A stretch of 64,000 nucleotides of DNA, taken from the NCBI GenBank assembly GCA_903881085.1, contig CAIRSA010000527.1, positions 1 through 64,000 on the forward strand. The letters are read 5' to 3'. Numbering within the stretch: position 1 is the stretch's first letter; each line of letters starts with the position of its first letter. The notes beneath the pieces are model-generated. The model saw nothing but the letters and a program-made list of their open reading frames with translations, did not search any database and was not told the DNA's origin. This DNA is from an uncultured Acidobacteriia bacterium. Its GTDB lineage: Bacteria > Acidobacteriota > Terriglobia > Bryobacterales > Bryobacteraceae. This document shows positions 45,358 through 53,453 of this stretch, piece by piece. Position numbers and translations under genes: made by a program.

Positions 45358-47612
45358 TGCGAACAGCGGTGCTGATCTTCGGGCTGATTGGTTTGTGCGG
45401 GGCACAGACGCTGCCCGGGACAGCACCGCTGACCGCGACGGATGACCTGGCGTCGCGGATGGTTTCCGGCATCGATGCGTATCTGATGCGCGAGGCCGTT
45501 GAACGCAAGCCCTCGGCCAATGCCAGCCTGGACCGATTCCGCAAGATCGTTGGATTGATCGACGCGCGTGCCCCCGTTACTTCCCTCTCGCTTGACGCGA
45601 CACTTGACTCCCCTGCCCTGCTGTTGAAGACTCCTCTATTTGAAGTGCTGGCTGTAAGGTGGCGTGTGCTCGATGGCGTGGATGCCGAAGGCCTGCTGCT
45701 GAAGCCCACGCGGCCGGTGGTGCGCAATGTGGTTGCGATCCCCGATGCGGACCAGACTCCAGAACAGCTTGCCGTTGGCGCGGCGCGAAGGCTCGCGGAG
45801 AACGGCTGCCAGGTGCTGATACCGACGATCATTGACCGGCGCGATACGTGGTCGGGCAATCCGCGCGTGGGGAGGATGACGAACCAGCCGCATCGCGAGT
45901 TCATCTACCGGATGGCGTTTGAGATGGGGCGGCACATCATCGGGTATGAGGTGCAGAAGGTGCTGGCGGCGGTGGATTACTTTGCCGCGGCGAAGCTGCC
46001 CATTGGGGTTTACGGCACGGGCGAAGGCGGGCTGATCGCGTTGTATAGCGCGGCGGCCGATGCGCGCATTGAGCGGGCGATGGTGCAGGGCTACTTTCAT
46101 GGGGGCGAGCAGCAGACGTGGGCCGAGCCGATCTACAGGAATGTATGGGATCTGTTGCCGGACTTCAGCGACCGGCAATTGGTGCGGTTGATTGAGGCAT
46201 CGCAGACTGCAGGGCCGGAGACGGACCGCTCTGTCCGCGCGCTTCCGCCTTCGCCAAGGCTTCGGCCGACAGGCCGCTTGGGACAGAGTAGTCCGTCCCC
46301 GTCACGCAAGGTGATTGTTGTGGCGGGCGAGTATCCGGTTGTCGCGGGTCCGCCGGCGGAGCGCAATGGACGCCGTGGGGCATCAGCTGGCAAGCTAGAA
46401 GCCCAAGCGGGCGGCCTGCCTTTCGAGAGTGCGCTCGGCGAGTTTCTTGGCAAGACGCCGGTGACATCGGTGGGGACGTTCACAATCGCTCCGCGCGATG
46501 CCGATGGGCGCATGGAGCGGCAGTTCCGGCAGTTGGTGGACTTCACTCAGCGCAAGGTGCGAGATTCGGAGGCGGTGCGGCTGCAGTTCGCGGCGGGCAA
46601 GAGCCAGGACGCGTTGCGGTCGTATTTCTGGAACGAGATTGAAGGCAAGCTTGAGCCTACTCCGGGGCCATCTGAGAAACTCGCCCAGGCAACGGAGCTC
46701 GGCGCGGCAGGTCGGGAGCGAGTTGCTGGCTTATTAGAGGGCCGCGCCGGCCCTGCCCGGGCTTTTGAGACGCAGACGCGGTTGTTGTATGACGAGCCGG
46801 CGTATCGCGGGTATGAGGTGACCATACCAGTGGCGAAGGAGGTCTTCGCTTATGGGATTCTTCTGTTGCCGAAGAACTTGAAGCCGGGCGAGCGGCGTCC
46901 GGTGGTGGTGGCGCAGCACGGACTGGAGGACCGCCCGCAGATGCTGGTGAATCCTCAGAAGCCCCGTGAGCTGCCGATCTATCAACGTTATGCGGCGCAG
47001 TTAGCCGAGCGTGGCTTTATCGTGTATGCTCCGCAGAATCCTTACATATTCCTGGAGCGGTTCCGCGTGCTGGTGCGCAAGGGCAATCCACTGAAGCTGT
47101 CGTTGTACAGCTTCATCATTGCGCAGCATCAGCGCACGCTGGAGTGGTTGCAATCGAGGCCGGAGGTGGATGGCGCGCGGATCGGCTTCTACGGGCTTAG
47201 CTACGGCGGCAAGACCGGGATGCGCATTCCGGCAGTGCTGACCAACTACGCGCTGTCGATCGTCTCGGGCGATTTCAACGAGTGGATTTCGAAGGTGGCG
47301 AGCGTTGAGATTCCGTTCGGGTATATGTTCAACCAGGAGTACGACATGTTGGAGTTCGACCTGGGGAACACGTTCAACTACTCGGAGCTGGCGGGGCTGA
47401 TTGCGCCGCGGCCGTTCATGGTGGAGCGCGGGCATAACGACGGCGTGGGCAGCGATGAGATGATCTCGTACGAGTACGCCAAGGTGCGGCGGATGTATGC
47501 CAATCTGGGTCTGGCGGGGAGCACGGAGATGGAGTTCTTCATGGGTCCGCACCAGATTCATGCGGTGGGCACGTTCGCTTTTTTGGGGCGGCATTTTTGG
47601 TGGCCGGAGTAG
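45354..47612 (+). CDS. Secreted two-domain alpha/beta hydrolase with an in-frame repeat insertion
   Basis: 752 residues, signal peptide at the start (VLIFGLIGLCGA). The C-terminal half is an alpha/beta hydrolase with nucleophile elbow GFYGLSYGG, an acidic region ERGHNDGVGSDE and His in GPHQIHAVG. The N-terminal half also has the fold, but its elbow reads VYGTGEGGLIA, lacking a Ser, so only the second domain should be catalytic. Between them, codons from about 46213 to 46304 are low-complexity (RALPPSPRLRPTGRLGQSSPSPSR) and come from a palindromic repeat inserted in frame. The start overlaps the etfA stop. Probably an esterase for plant-type esters or peptides; the substrate is unknown. Confidence 0.85.
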   Translation: MMRTAVLIFGLIGLCGAQTLPGTAPLTATDDLASRMVSGIDAYLMREAVERKPSANASLDRFRKIVGLIDARAPVTSLSLDATLDSPALLLKTPLFEVLAVRWRVLDGVDAEGLLLKPTRPVVRNVVAIPDADQTPEQLAVGAARRLAENGCQVLIPTIIDRRDTWSGNPRVGRMTNQPHREFIYRMAFEMGRHIIGYEVQKVLAAVDYFAAAKLPIGVYGTGEGGLIALYSAAADARIERAMVQGYFHGGEQQTWAEPIYRNVWDLLPDFSDRQLVRLIEASQTAGPETDRSVRALPPSPRLRPTGRLGQSSPSPSRKVIVVAGEYPVVAGPPAERNGRRGASAGKLEAQAGGLPFESALGEFLGKTPVTSVGTFTIAPRDADGRMERQFRQLVDFTQRKVRDSEAVRLQFAAGKSQDALRSYFWNEIEGKLEPTPGPSEKLAQATELGAAGRERVAGLLEGRAGPARAFETQTRLLYDEPAYRGYEVTIPVAKEVFAYGILLLPKNLKPGERRPVVVAQHGLEDRPQMLVNPQKPRELPIYQRYAAQLAERGFIVYAPQNPYIFLERFRVLVRKGNPLKLSLYSFIIAQHQRTLEWLQSRPEVDGARIGFYGLSYGGKTGMRIPAVLTNYALSIVSGDFNEWISKVASVEIPFGYMFNQEYDMLEFDLGNTFNYSELAGLIAPRPFMVERGHNDGVGSDEMISYEYAKVRRMYANLGLAGSTEMEFFMGPHQIHAVGTFAFLGRHFWWPE
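46221..46296. repeat. Palindromic repeat inserted in the hydrolase gene
   Basis: Arms 46221-46236 and 46281-46296 are reverse complements with two mismatches in 16. The loop carries 46238-46266, a reverse-oriented copy of the dispersed repeat at 1851-1896. The insertion keeps the reading frame open. Confidence 0.7.
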
Positions 47613-47745
47613 GGATGAAGTGGGGTCAGTTTGCCGGAAACCGCATCGGCGTTTGTCGAACCGCGTTCAACCACAATCTTGTGTGTGGTGCATACTGTTA
47701 GAGGGGAGCGGGTGCGCTTGATCAGAGCCCGCCTGGCAACAAAAA

Positions 47746-47892
47746 ATGAGAAACGCAAGTACCAAGAAAGTGTCCACTAAGAAACGCGAACCGGAGATGA
47801 AAGCAGAGTACGATTTCTTCAATGTAACCCGCGCAAAACGGAGCTCCGGCAAGCCGGGCCCTTTGCGCTCCAATGGTGTTCGTGGAAAGTAA
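47746..47892 (+). CDS. Tiny basic protein, first gene of a bicistronic pair
   Basis: 48 residues: a Lys/Thr-rich start (STKKVSTKKREPEM), then KAEYDFFNVTRAKRSSGKPG. The EYDF...RAKRG-like core recalls small proteins often found as the first gene of toxin-antitoxin-like pairs. The stop is followed at once by the GTG of the next gene. Function unknown. Confidence 0.5.
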   Translation: MRNASTKKVSTKKREPEMKAEYDFFNVTRAKRSSGKPGPLRSNGVRGK

Positions 47893-48036
47893 GTGGATCT
47901 CTACAAACAGGGAACGAATCTGGTTCTGATTGATCCGGAGTTGACCGATGCCTTTCCGGATGCAAAGTCCGTGAATGACGCACTTCGGGCGCTGGTTGCG
48001 ATAGCCAATCGGACTGATTCGCGCAAACGGGCGTAA
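47893..48036 (+). CDS. Tiny protein, second gene of the pair
   Basis: 47 residues from a GTG touching the previous stop: MDLYKQGTNLVLIDPELT, then AFPDAKSVNDALRALVAIA. The pattern (short strand with LDPELxxxFPDxxSVNxALR) is that of small ribbon-helix-helix-like antitoxin or regulator proteins found in many bacteria. A DNA-binding or antitoxin role is inference. Confidence 0.5.
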   Translation: MDLYKQGTNLVLIDPELTDAFPDAKSVNDALRALVAIANRTDSRKRA

Positions 48037-48075
48037 CGCCCTATGGGAGCAGGATAGACGGACTCACACCAGGTA

Positions 48076-48192
48076 ATGGGCAAGTTGGAGCCCACACCAG
48101 GGCCACTTCATTTGCAGTCATGCTTGTTGGCTAATAAGCAGATTACTGCGGGTATGAAGTGACCATACCGGTGGCTAAGGCAATGGTCGCCT
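48076..48192 (+). pseudogene. Relic of a second hydrolase gene copy
   Basis: Two short pieces match the upstream hydrolase at the protein level: GKLEPTPGP (48079-48105) equals residues encoded near 46642, and YCGYEVTIPVAK (48144-48179) corresponds to YRGYEVTIPVAK encoded near 46800. The pieces are in different frames and the DNA between is deleted. DNA identity is partial, so the copy is old. Confidence 0.65.
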
Positions 48193-48736
48193 GTTGAACT
48201 ATTCGGTTGTCAAAGAACGTAAATCCTATTGATTTTCGCCTACGTTGGCCCGATTAGGGGCCGCTATTTGCTCTTGATTTTCGGCCAAAAGGCGAAGACA
48301 AGGCGAAGAAACAAATTTTCTCTTTTTCCATTTTCCACAGCTTATTCCATTGCACTGTTTGGCAGTTACGCGTGCGTGGGTTAGGCTTGGGCTTTTCGGT
48401 TTCCTCAGCTTTTCCACAGTATTTCCGAATGGCTGATAGAGTCATCCAATAGGTGCGGTTGGAGAGGCACTGAGCCTACCTGGTTTTAGCATGGGACGTT
48501 GGGGGAGGGATCCGCGAAGAGAGGGAAAGTGCTGAGGACATGGAAGAAATTTAGTTTGGGGGACGGTGATTCGCGATGGCGTCCCCTTCAGGAGGTCTGA
48601 GGCTTCGAGTGAAGTCACACCACTCAAGCCGCGAAAGTAATCAGCAGCGTGGTTCATTTCACCCACTGGGCAGTTGCACGCTTCAACGATCCGGCCCAAT
48701 ATACAAGACTCTTCTGGCCCCATTTTTCCGAACATC
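48193..48736. other. AT-richer non-coding stretch with two TTTTCCACAG words
   Basis: About 540 bases without a supported gene. TTTTCCACAG at 48331-48340 and the same word ending at 48420 resemble DnaA boxes (TTATNCACA), but no dnaA, dnaN or box cluster is present. The short minus-strand frames have no coding character. Confidence 0.4.
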
Positions 48737-48737
48737 G

Positions 48738-48769
48738 TTTACCCTCTTTTCCTACCGTCTGCGCTTATC
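48738..48769 (+). promoter_or_regulatory. Shared promoter element, copy 1
   Basis: TTTACC (48738-48743), 18 bases, CGCTTATC (48762-48769), with CTTTTC inside the spacer, 38 bases before the methyltransferase start. The same element, with the same spacing, precedes two other units (53198-53231 minus strand, 53378-53411 plus strand). Confidence 0.6.
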
Positions 48770-48807
48770 GAAGTGGAAGCACTTAGACAACCGAGAAAGG
48801 ACTGACA

Positions 48808-49734
48808 ATGATAAACACGAATGCAACAACAACCGCCGGGATGCGACTCTCCCCGGTCGAACAACTACTGCGCAATAGCACTGAGATTGAACCGGTTCTG
48901 CGCCAACTTCATAACTGGCTCAACGATCTTCGAGCCAATCTCGACGCCAGTGAGTGGGCGGGCCTCAAACGTGAATTCTCCAGCCATGCGATCCGCGAAT
49001 TGCTGCACGAGTCTCCCTTCAGCCGGCGGGCATTCGAGAAGCCGCGCGGATATGCGGGCGATGCAGTCATGCTTGATTACATCTACCAGGGGCAGGATGT
49101 CCCTTCCACTTTGTCTGCTTTTGGAAGGCGCTTGTTCGAATGGGAGATGGCGAGCGGCAGTTGCCAGAGTGTCTTCTCCCGCCGCGCCATTCTGGCCGAA
49201 GCGGTAGACCAGACCGCGGCCCGCTGTGAGTCGCCCCGAGTTCTGTCCGTTGCGTCCGGCCACCTGCGCGAAGCGCAGTATTCCAGCGCCGTGCGCCAAG
49301 GGCGGATCGGCGAATACATCGCCTTTGACCAGGACGAGCAGAGTCTGGCCACGGTCCGGCAGGATAACCCCAACAACGTAATCCGCACGGTACGGGGTTC
49401 GGTTCGCGACATGTTGAAAGGAGCCGCGGCCTTTCCGAACATGGATTTGATATATTCGGCCGGGCTCTACGATTACCTCAATTTAAGAACCGCGCAACGG
49501 CTCACGTCACTGCTGTTCTCCATGCTGGCAGACAAGGGGACGCTCCTGCTCGCCAACTTCTCACCCAATCTTGCCGACATCGGGTACATGGAGATTTGCA
49601 TGGATTGGAACCTGATCTATCGCGACGAATCGGACATGCTCGACGTGGCGGCCGAAATCCCGTGGGACGCCGGCCGCCGCATGTACCGGGACGAGGGGAA
49701 CAACATTGTGTACCTCGAAATCACTCGGGCATAG
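48808..49734 (+). CDS. SAM methyltransferase of the extracellular-factor (3-OH-PAME synthase-like) family
   Basis: 308 residues. It has the hallmark PRGYAGDAVMLDYIY stretch of proteins annotated as extracellular-factor / 3-hydroxypalmitate methyl ester biosynthesis (PhcB-like), then a Rossmann methyltransferase with RVLSVASGHLREAQY (SAM loop), IAFDQDEQSL and IYSAGLYDYL. PhcB makes a diffusible fatty-acid methyl ester signal in Ralstonia; many distant members probably do other things. It carries the shared promoter element and its last 14 bases overlap the end of the convergent kinase gene. Confidence 0.8.
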   Translation: MINTNATTTAGMRLSPVEQLLRNSTEIEPVLRQLHNWLNDLRANLDASEWAGLKREFSSHAIRELLHESPFSRRAFEKPRGYAGDAVMLDYIYQGQDVPSTLSAFGRRLFEWEMASGSCQSVFSRRAILAEAVDQTAARCESPRVLSVASGHLREAQYSSAVRQGRIGEYIAFDQDEQSLATVRQDNPNNVIRTVRGSVRDMLKGAAAFPNMDLIYSAGLYDYLNLRTAQRLTSLLFSMLADKGTLLLANFSPNLADIGYMEICMDWNLIYRDESDMLDVAAEIPWDAGRRMYRDEGNNIVYLEITRA

Positions 49735-51952
49735 TTCTTGGCCGCTTGGAGCGAATCAACCAAGCCAGGCCCAACAGAACGGTGAGCGTGGCGTATTCGG
49801 CTGCCATTGGCTGAAACAGCGCATGGAAATGGAATACCGTAAGGTCAATTGCCACGCTCACGAATGTGATTCCCAGCGCCGCTGCCGCGCCAGGGACGAT
49901 GCGGGGAGCGCACAACATCGCCACTGCGGGAAGGACAAATAGTAACCACCTGCGCATCAGGATCCACGCCCAGGAAAGATCGTGAAGCGGAGCGCCTTCC
50001 AGTATCGTGGCGGCGATCAAGCCCTGCAATGCCAACCCGGAAATTTCCGCACGCCGGCCTGCCCGTTCCGGAATACCGTGGGCTTCATCCCCTGAACCCG
50101 CGAACTCAGCGCCAACGAAGACAATACGTCCGCGGAATCGCTCAGGATTCGCTTGTGCGATGTCCTTCCAGGAGAGGCGTTCCAAATCCTGCCAGCGAAT
50201 GGATGGATCGATCCAAAACAAATCTTCAGAGGATTGATTTTGTCCCAAAACCGCGGCCGCAAGGGAAGGCCTACGGGCGCCGTTGAGATCTCGATAAGAA
50301 AAACGGGCCCGCCGGACTGCCCCATCGGGAGCGCCCGACGGGTCGATTTCCATATTCACGAAAGCAAAGAGGGAGCCAACCGAGTCCCGGCCCAAAGTCC
50401 CGGCCGTCATGAGCGAAATGGATTCTGCGCCGGCCGTTTCGCCTTGCCCGCCAGAGAGCAATGCGAGACGCAGATTACGCTGATGCCGCAGAATCAGTTT
50501 CTGAAAATCAGGCGAGAGGCTCCACTGTGCAGGCAGTACCAAATCGATACCGACCGCGGCGGGCGGCCCTGCAAACACGCGCTCCAACCGCTGGCCCGCT
50601 TCGTCCGCCCGTGCAGTCAGCGGAGCAGGTTCAGCCGCCAGAGTTGCATCGTCGATAGACACCAGTAGCAGTCGTGGATCGGGCGCGCGGTCCGGGCGCA
50701 AGCGCATCCGCGCATCGCGCGTTCTCACCTCAGCAATCCTCATCAAGCTGGTTTCCGCAAGCCAGCCAGCAGGAAGCAGCATAATCAACGCGAGCAGGCA
50801 CGCCATTCCGCAACGGATAGGGACCTCTCGCTTCAACCACTGGCGGAAGCACGCCGACTGCCACGCGGCTTCTAGCGATGTTACGAAATCCAAAGCCGTG
50901 CCTGACGGTTGTTTCAACTCACCGCCAATTATGGAATCGAATTCCACCGGTACCGAAGGATTTCTCCCGCCCATCCCAGCTAGAGGATTCGCGCTGCGTT
51001 CCAGGACTTCTACCGCTGACCGGCCAAAGGGAACTTCGCCAGTAAGCAATTCGTACGCCAAGACCGCCAAAGCATAACGGTCGGACGCATCGGAGACCGC
51101 ATCTCCCCACAGGGTGCCGGGTTGCATGTATGCCGGAGTTCCCATCGCCGGTCCCTGTTCCCTCTGCGTGTCCAACAACTCGGCAAGTCCGAAATCGAGG
51201 ATCTTCACTCCGCCGCCGGATGGAAGGAAGATATTTCCCGGCTTGATGTCGCCATGAAGCACGTTATTTCGGTGCGCGAAATCCATCGCTGCCGCTATCG
51301 CCCGCATGAGTTCCAACGTCCGCGCAATCGTAAACGGACCCTCCTGCCGCAACTCTGCTTGCAGGCTGGACCCTTCGAGCAACTCCATCGCCAAATATGG
51401 CCGGCCACCGCTGTCGACGCCAGCGTCAGTGACGTCAACGATATTCCGATGCTTCAACCGGCCCAGTGCTTGCCCTTCCCGGCGGAACCGCTCCCTGGTT
51501 CGTTCGCTCTGCACGGGGCCGCATTCGATCATTTTGAGGGCGAAACGTTTATCGAGGCCGATGTGGAGCACGCGGTAGACCGCCCCCATGCCGCCCTTGC
51601 CTAGCCGTTTCTCCACCCGGTAGCGGCCATCGATAAGCAGGGAGCCTGCAAAGGCCGGTTCCAAAGCAGCGTCATCCAGCGGACAACGGTCCGGGCCGGC
51701 ATCGAAACAGGTTTGGCAATGCGGGCAAACCAGCGCCATTGGGCCGCGTGGGCCGAGGACCGGATTGTCCAGCAGTCCTGAACCGCCGCCATCGGACAAG
51801 ACCAGGCGTTGAACCTCTTGCAGCAGTTCCGTGTTGCCACAGCACGCCTGGCTAAGGACCGCCGCCCGTTCCCTCTCCGGCGTTTCAATGGCCAATAAAA
51901 ACAACTCCATCAGGAGTTGATGACGTTCCGCGGGATTCCCTTGCCGGTCCAT
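49721..51952 (-). CDS. Ser/Thr protein kinase with CHASE2 sensor domain
   Basis: 743 residues. An N-terminal helical region typical of acidobacterial kinases, a four-Cys zinc knuckle (CPHCQTC...CPLD, 76-92), then the kinase domain: GKGGMG, Lys140, HGD (233-235, in place of HRD) and DFG (253-255). The APE-type Glu is replaced by Gly (MQPG). After one membrane segment (about 372-392) comes an extracytoplasmic CHASE2 domain (about 400-650), then about three C-terminal helices. It follows the sigma factor in one operon. Such kinases sense an outside signal and phosphorylate regulators, perhaps here the sigma factor. Confidence 0.9.
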   Translation of the reverse strand: MDRQGNPAERHQLLMELFLLAIETPERERAAVLSQACCGNTELLQEVQRLVLSDGGGSGLLDNPVLGPRGPMALVCPHCQTCFDAGPDRCPLDDAALEPAFAGSLLIDGRYRVEKRLGKGGMGAVYRVLHIGLDKRFALKMIECGPVQSERTRERFRREGQALGRLKHRNIVDVTDAGVDSGGRPYLAMELLEGSSLQAELRQEGPFTIARTLELMRAIAAAMDFAHRNNVLHGDIKPGNIFLPSGGGVKILDFGLAELLDTQREQGPAMGTPAYMQPGTLWGDAVSDASDRYALAVLAYELLTGEVPFGRSAVEVLERSANPLAGMGGRNPSVPVEFDSIIGGELKQPSGTALDFVTSLEAAWQSACFRQWLKREVPIRCGMACLLALIMLLPAGWLAETSLMRIAEVRTRDARMRLRPDRAPDPRLLLVSIDDATLAAEPAPLTARADEAGQRLERVFAGPPAAVGIDLVLPAQWSLSPDFQKLILRHQRNLRLALLSGGQGETAGAESISLMTAGTLGRDSVGSLFAFVNMEIDPSGAPDGAVRRARFSYRDLNGARRPSLAAAVLGQNQSSEDLFWIDPSIRWQDLERLSWKDIAQANPERFRGRIVFVGAEFAGSGDEAHGIPERAGRRAEISGLALQGLIAATILEGAPLHDLSWAWILMRRWLLFVLPAVAMLCAPRIVPGAAAALGITFVSVAIDLTVFHFHALFQPMAAEYATLTVLLGLAWLIRSKRPRTMPE

Positions 51953-51970
51953 GTTGGAAAGGGGCGCGTC

Positions 51971-52537
51971 TTAGGACGGCCCGAGGCGCTCGTTCAACCA
52001 CGCCTTGGCAAAGCGCCAGTCCAGCTTTACGGTTTCCGGCGAGACACCGAGCATCCCGGCCGTCTCTTCCACAGTCAGGCCAGCGAAATAGCGAAGTTCC
52101 ACAACCTTCACCTGTCTTTCGCTCAACCGCGCCAATTCGTCCAAGGCTTCGTTTAACGCAAGCATCTCCGCCGCGTTGTCCTCGGACGCGACCAAGGCTT
52201 CGTCCAGCGAGAGTTTCTGGTGTTCGCCGCCCCGCTTGCCGGCGCGATGCTTTCGCGCGTGGTCCACAAGCAGATTCCTCATGATGTGGGCCATGGTACC
52301 GAAAAGTTGCTTGCGATTATCCCAATGGAAGGATTGTCCGTTGAAGAGCCGCAAATAGGCTTCGTTGACCAGGGCCGTCGCCTGAAGGGTGTGGTCTGCC
52401 CGCTCCTTGCGCATGAAGCTTTCCGCCAGCCTGTGCAAGTCCTGATAGATCAAGGAAAAGAGCTCTGGTGCAGAAGCTTGTTGCACACCCTTGATCTCCC
52501 GGAGCATGGCCGTGACATCGCCGCCAGAGTTGTCCAT
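51971..52537 (-). CDS. ECF sigma factor (acidobacterial type paired with a Ser/Thr kinase)
   Basis: 188 residues. Region 2 includes FMRKERADHTLQATALVNEAYLRLF and NRKQLFGTMAHIMRNLLVDHARK; region 4 has LSERQVKVVELRYFAGLTVEETAGMLGVSPETVKLDWRFAK. The type is that of sigma factors encoded next to Ser/Thr kinases in Acidobacteria and Planctomycetes, where no classical anti-sigma factor is found. It is 18 bases upstream of the kinase. It is the best candidate to read the TTTACC-N18-CGCTYA elements around it, although its own gene lacks that element. Confidence 0.92.
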   Translation of the reverse strand: MDNSGGDVTAMLREIKGVQQASAPELFSLIYQDLHRLAESFMRKERADHTLQATALVNEAYLRLFNGQSFHWDNRKQLFGTMAHIMRNLLVDHARKHRAGKRGGEHQKLSLDEALVASEDNAAEMLALNEALDELARLSERQVKVVELRYFAGLTVEETAGMLGVSPETVKLDWRFAKAWLNERLGPS

Positions 52538-52577
52538 AGGATGAGAGTTTACTCTATTCTGGTCCGCGTAACAAGCG

Positions 52578-52620
52578 AAAAAGGCGCGAAGGCCGGATCT
52601 TGCGACCCGGACTTCGCGCC
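52578..52620 (-). terminator. Terminator of the small secreted protein gene
   Basis: A perfect 9-bp outer stem (GGCGCGAAG with CTTCGCGCC) with an inner CCGG pairing, followed on the minus strand by five T's, 23 bases after the stop at 52643. It separates that gene from the sigma-kinase operon. Confidence 0.8.
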
Positions 52621-52642
52621 ATTGTTTGGTTGTAGATTGCGC

Positions 52643-53146
52643 TTAGTGGCCGGTCCAGTGAACCGACAGTTGTTTGTACTGCACCGGAAACTGGCCGTGG
52701 TTGTAGACACGAACCACCAGATGAGCCCCGTATACAGGAACGGTTGCACCACCTTGGTTGCTGAAAGCAAATTCGGAACCATCGATGAGGTCGACCGCAC
52801 TGTACAGCGCCCCTGGGGCGGCAAAATACGGCACTATGAAGGTGCCGTCAAGGCTGTAACCGGAGAGAATGGAGATTCCTACTTTCGCGGCCATGTCCAG
52901 AAAATAGTTCACAGGAAGTTTGAAATCCGCGTAACGGCCGGGGTAGATGGTGAAGTTCTTGCCGATTACCACGGTACCCGCTGTCGGAAGCTGGGGTTGC
53001 AGGCTGAAGTTAAATGTGGATACGCTCGTTCCGGGATCGGAAGCGGGTACTGGATCGCCTTCTATTTGAAGCGGTTGGCCATATGCGTTGGCCGCCATTG
53101 CCAGGCAAAAAAGCACGGCGGATGTTCTGATGATAAGCTGTTTCAT
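52643..53146 (-). CDS. Small secreted protein of unknown function
   Basis: 167 residues with a signal peptide (LIIRTSAVLFCLAMAANAYGQ). The mature protein is beta-rich (VIGKNFTIYPGRYADFKLPVNYFLD, YGAHLVVRVYNHGQFPVQYKQLSVHW) with no Cys and no motif I know. It has the shared promoter element and its own terminator, so it is a monocistronic member of the putative regulon. Confidence 0.75.
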   Translation of the reverse strand: MKQLIIRTSAVLFCLAMAANAYGQPLQIEGDPVPASDPGTSVSTFNFSLQPQLPTAGTVVIGKNFTIYPGRYADFKLPVNYFLDMAAKVGISILSGYSLDGTFIVPYFAAPGALYSAVDLIDGSEFAFSNQGGATVPVYGAHLVVRVYNHGQFPVQYKQLSVHWTGH

Positions 53147-53197
53147 TTTAGTGTCCTCTTTTTAGTAGATGGGCGTCGTTTTCGCCGCCTTCACACT

Positions 53198-53231
53198 GAT
53201 GAGCGCAGCGTCCGGGAAAAGACGGTAAAAC
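53198..53231 (-). promoter_or_regulatory. Shared promoter element, copy 2
   Basis: On the minus strand: GTTTTACCG, CTTTTC, and CGCTCATC with 18 bases between TTTACC and CGCT, 51 bases before the secreted-protein start. It agrees with copy 1 at about 26 of 35 positions. Confidence 0.6.
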
Positions 53232-53377
53232 TTTTTTAGTGGAAAAACGTTGCCAGAAATCATGCTGTGATAATGAGGCGGCCTCGCGGGCATGAGGCGT
53301 GTCATTCGGGATCCATTCGAATTTCGCTGGCTGTCAAATTTCCCGCCGGCACGAGGCGTTGAGTACAGGATGAAAAA

Positions 53378-53411
53378 GTTTTACCGCTTTTCATCGGAGA
53401 CCTCGCTTAAT
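53378..53411 (+). promoter_or_regulatory. Shared promoter element, copy 3
   Basis: GTTTTACCG (53378-53386), CTTTTC (53387-53392) and CGCTTAAT (53404-53411); again 18 bases between TTTACC and CGCT despite one compensated indel. It lies 42 bases before the Hcp-like gene. Confidence 0.6.
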
Positions 53412-53453
53412 AGGGTGCAGGCGCTTGGAAGCCCGCAGAAAAGGAACATCACA

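Noticed and set aside
48331-48420. Two TTTTCCACAG words as a possible replication origin
   Set aside because: Only two imperfect DnaA-like boxes and no dnaA/dnaN/parAB genes or box cluster.
53292-53453. Upstream extension of the Hcp-like gene
   Set aside because: It runs across the promoter-like element; the signal peptide and ribosome site support the ATG at 53454.
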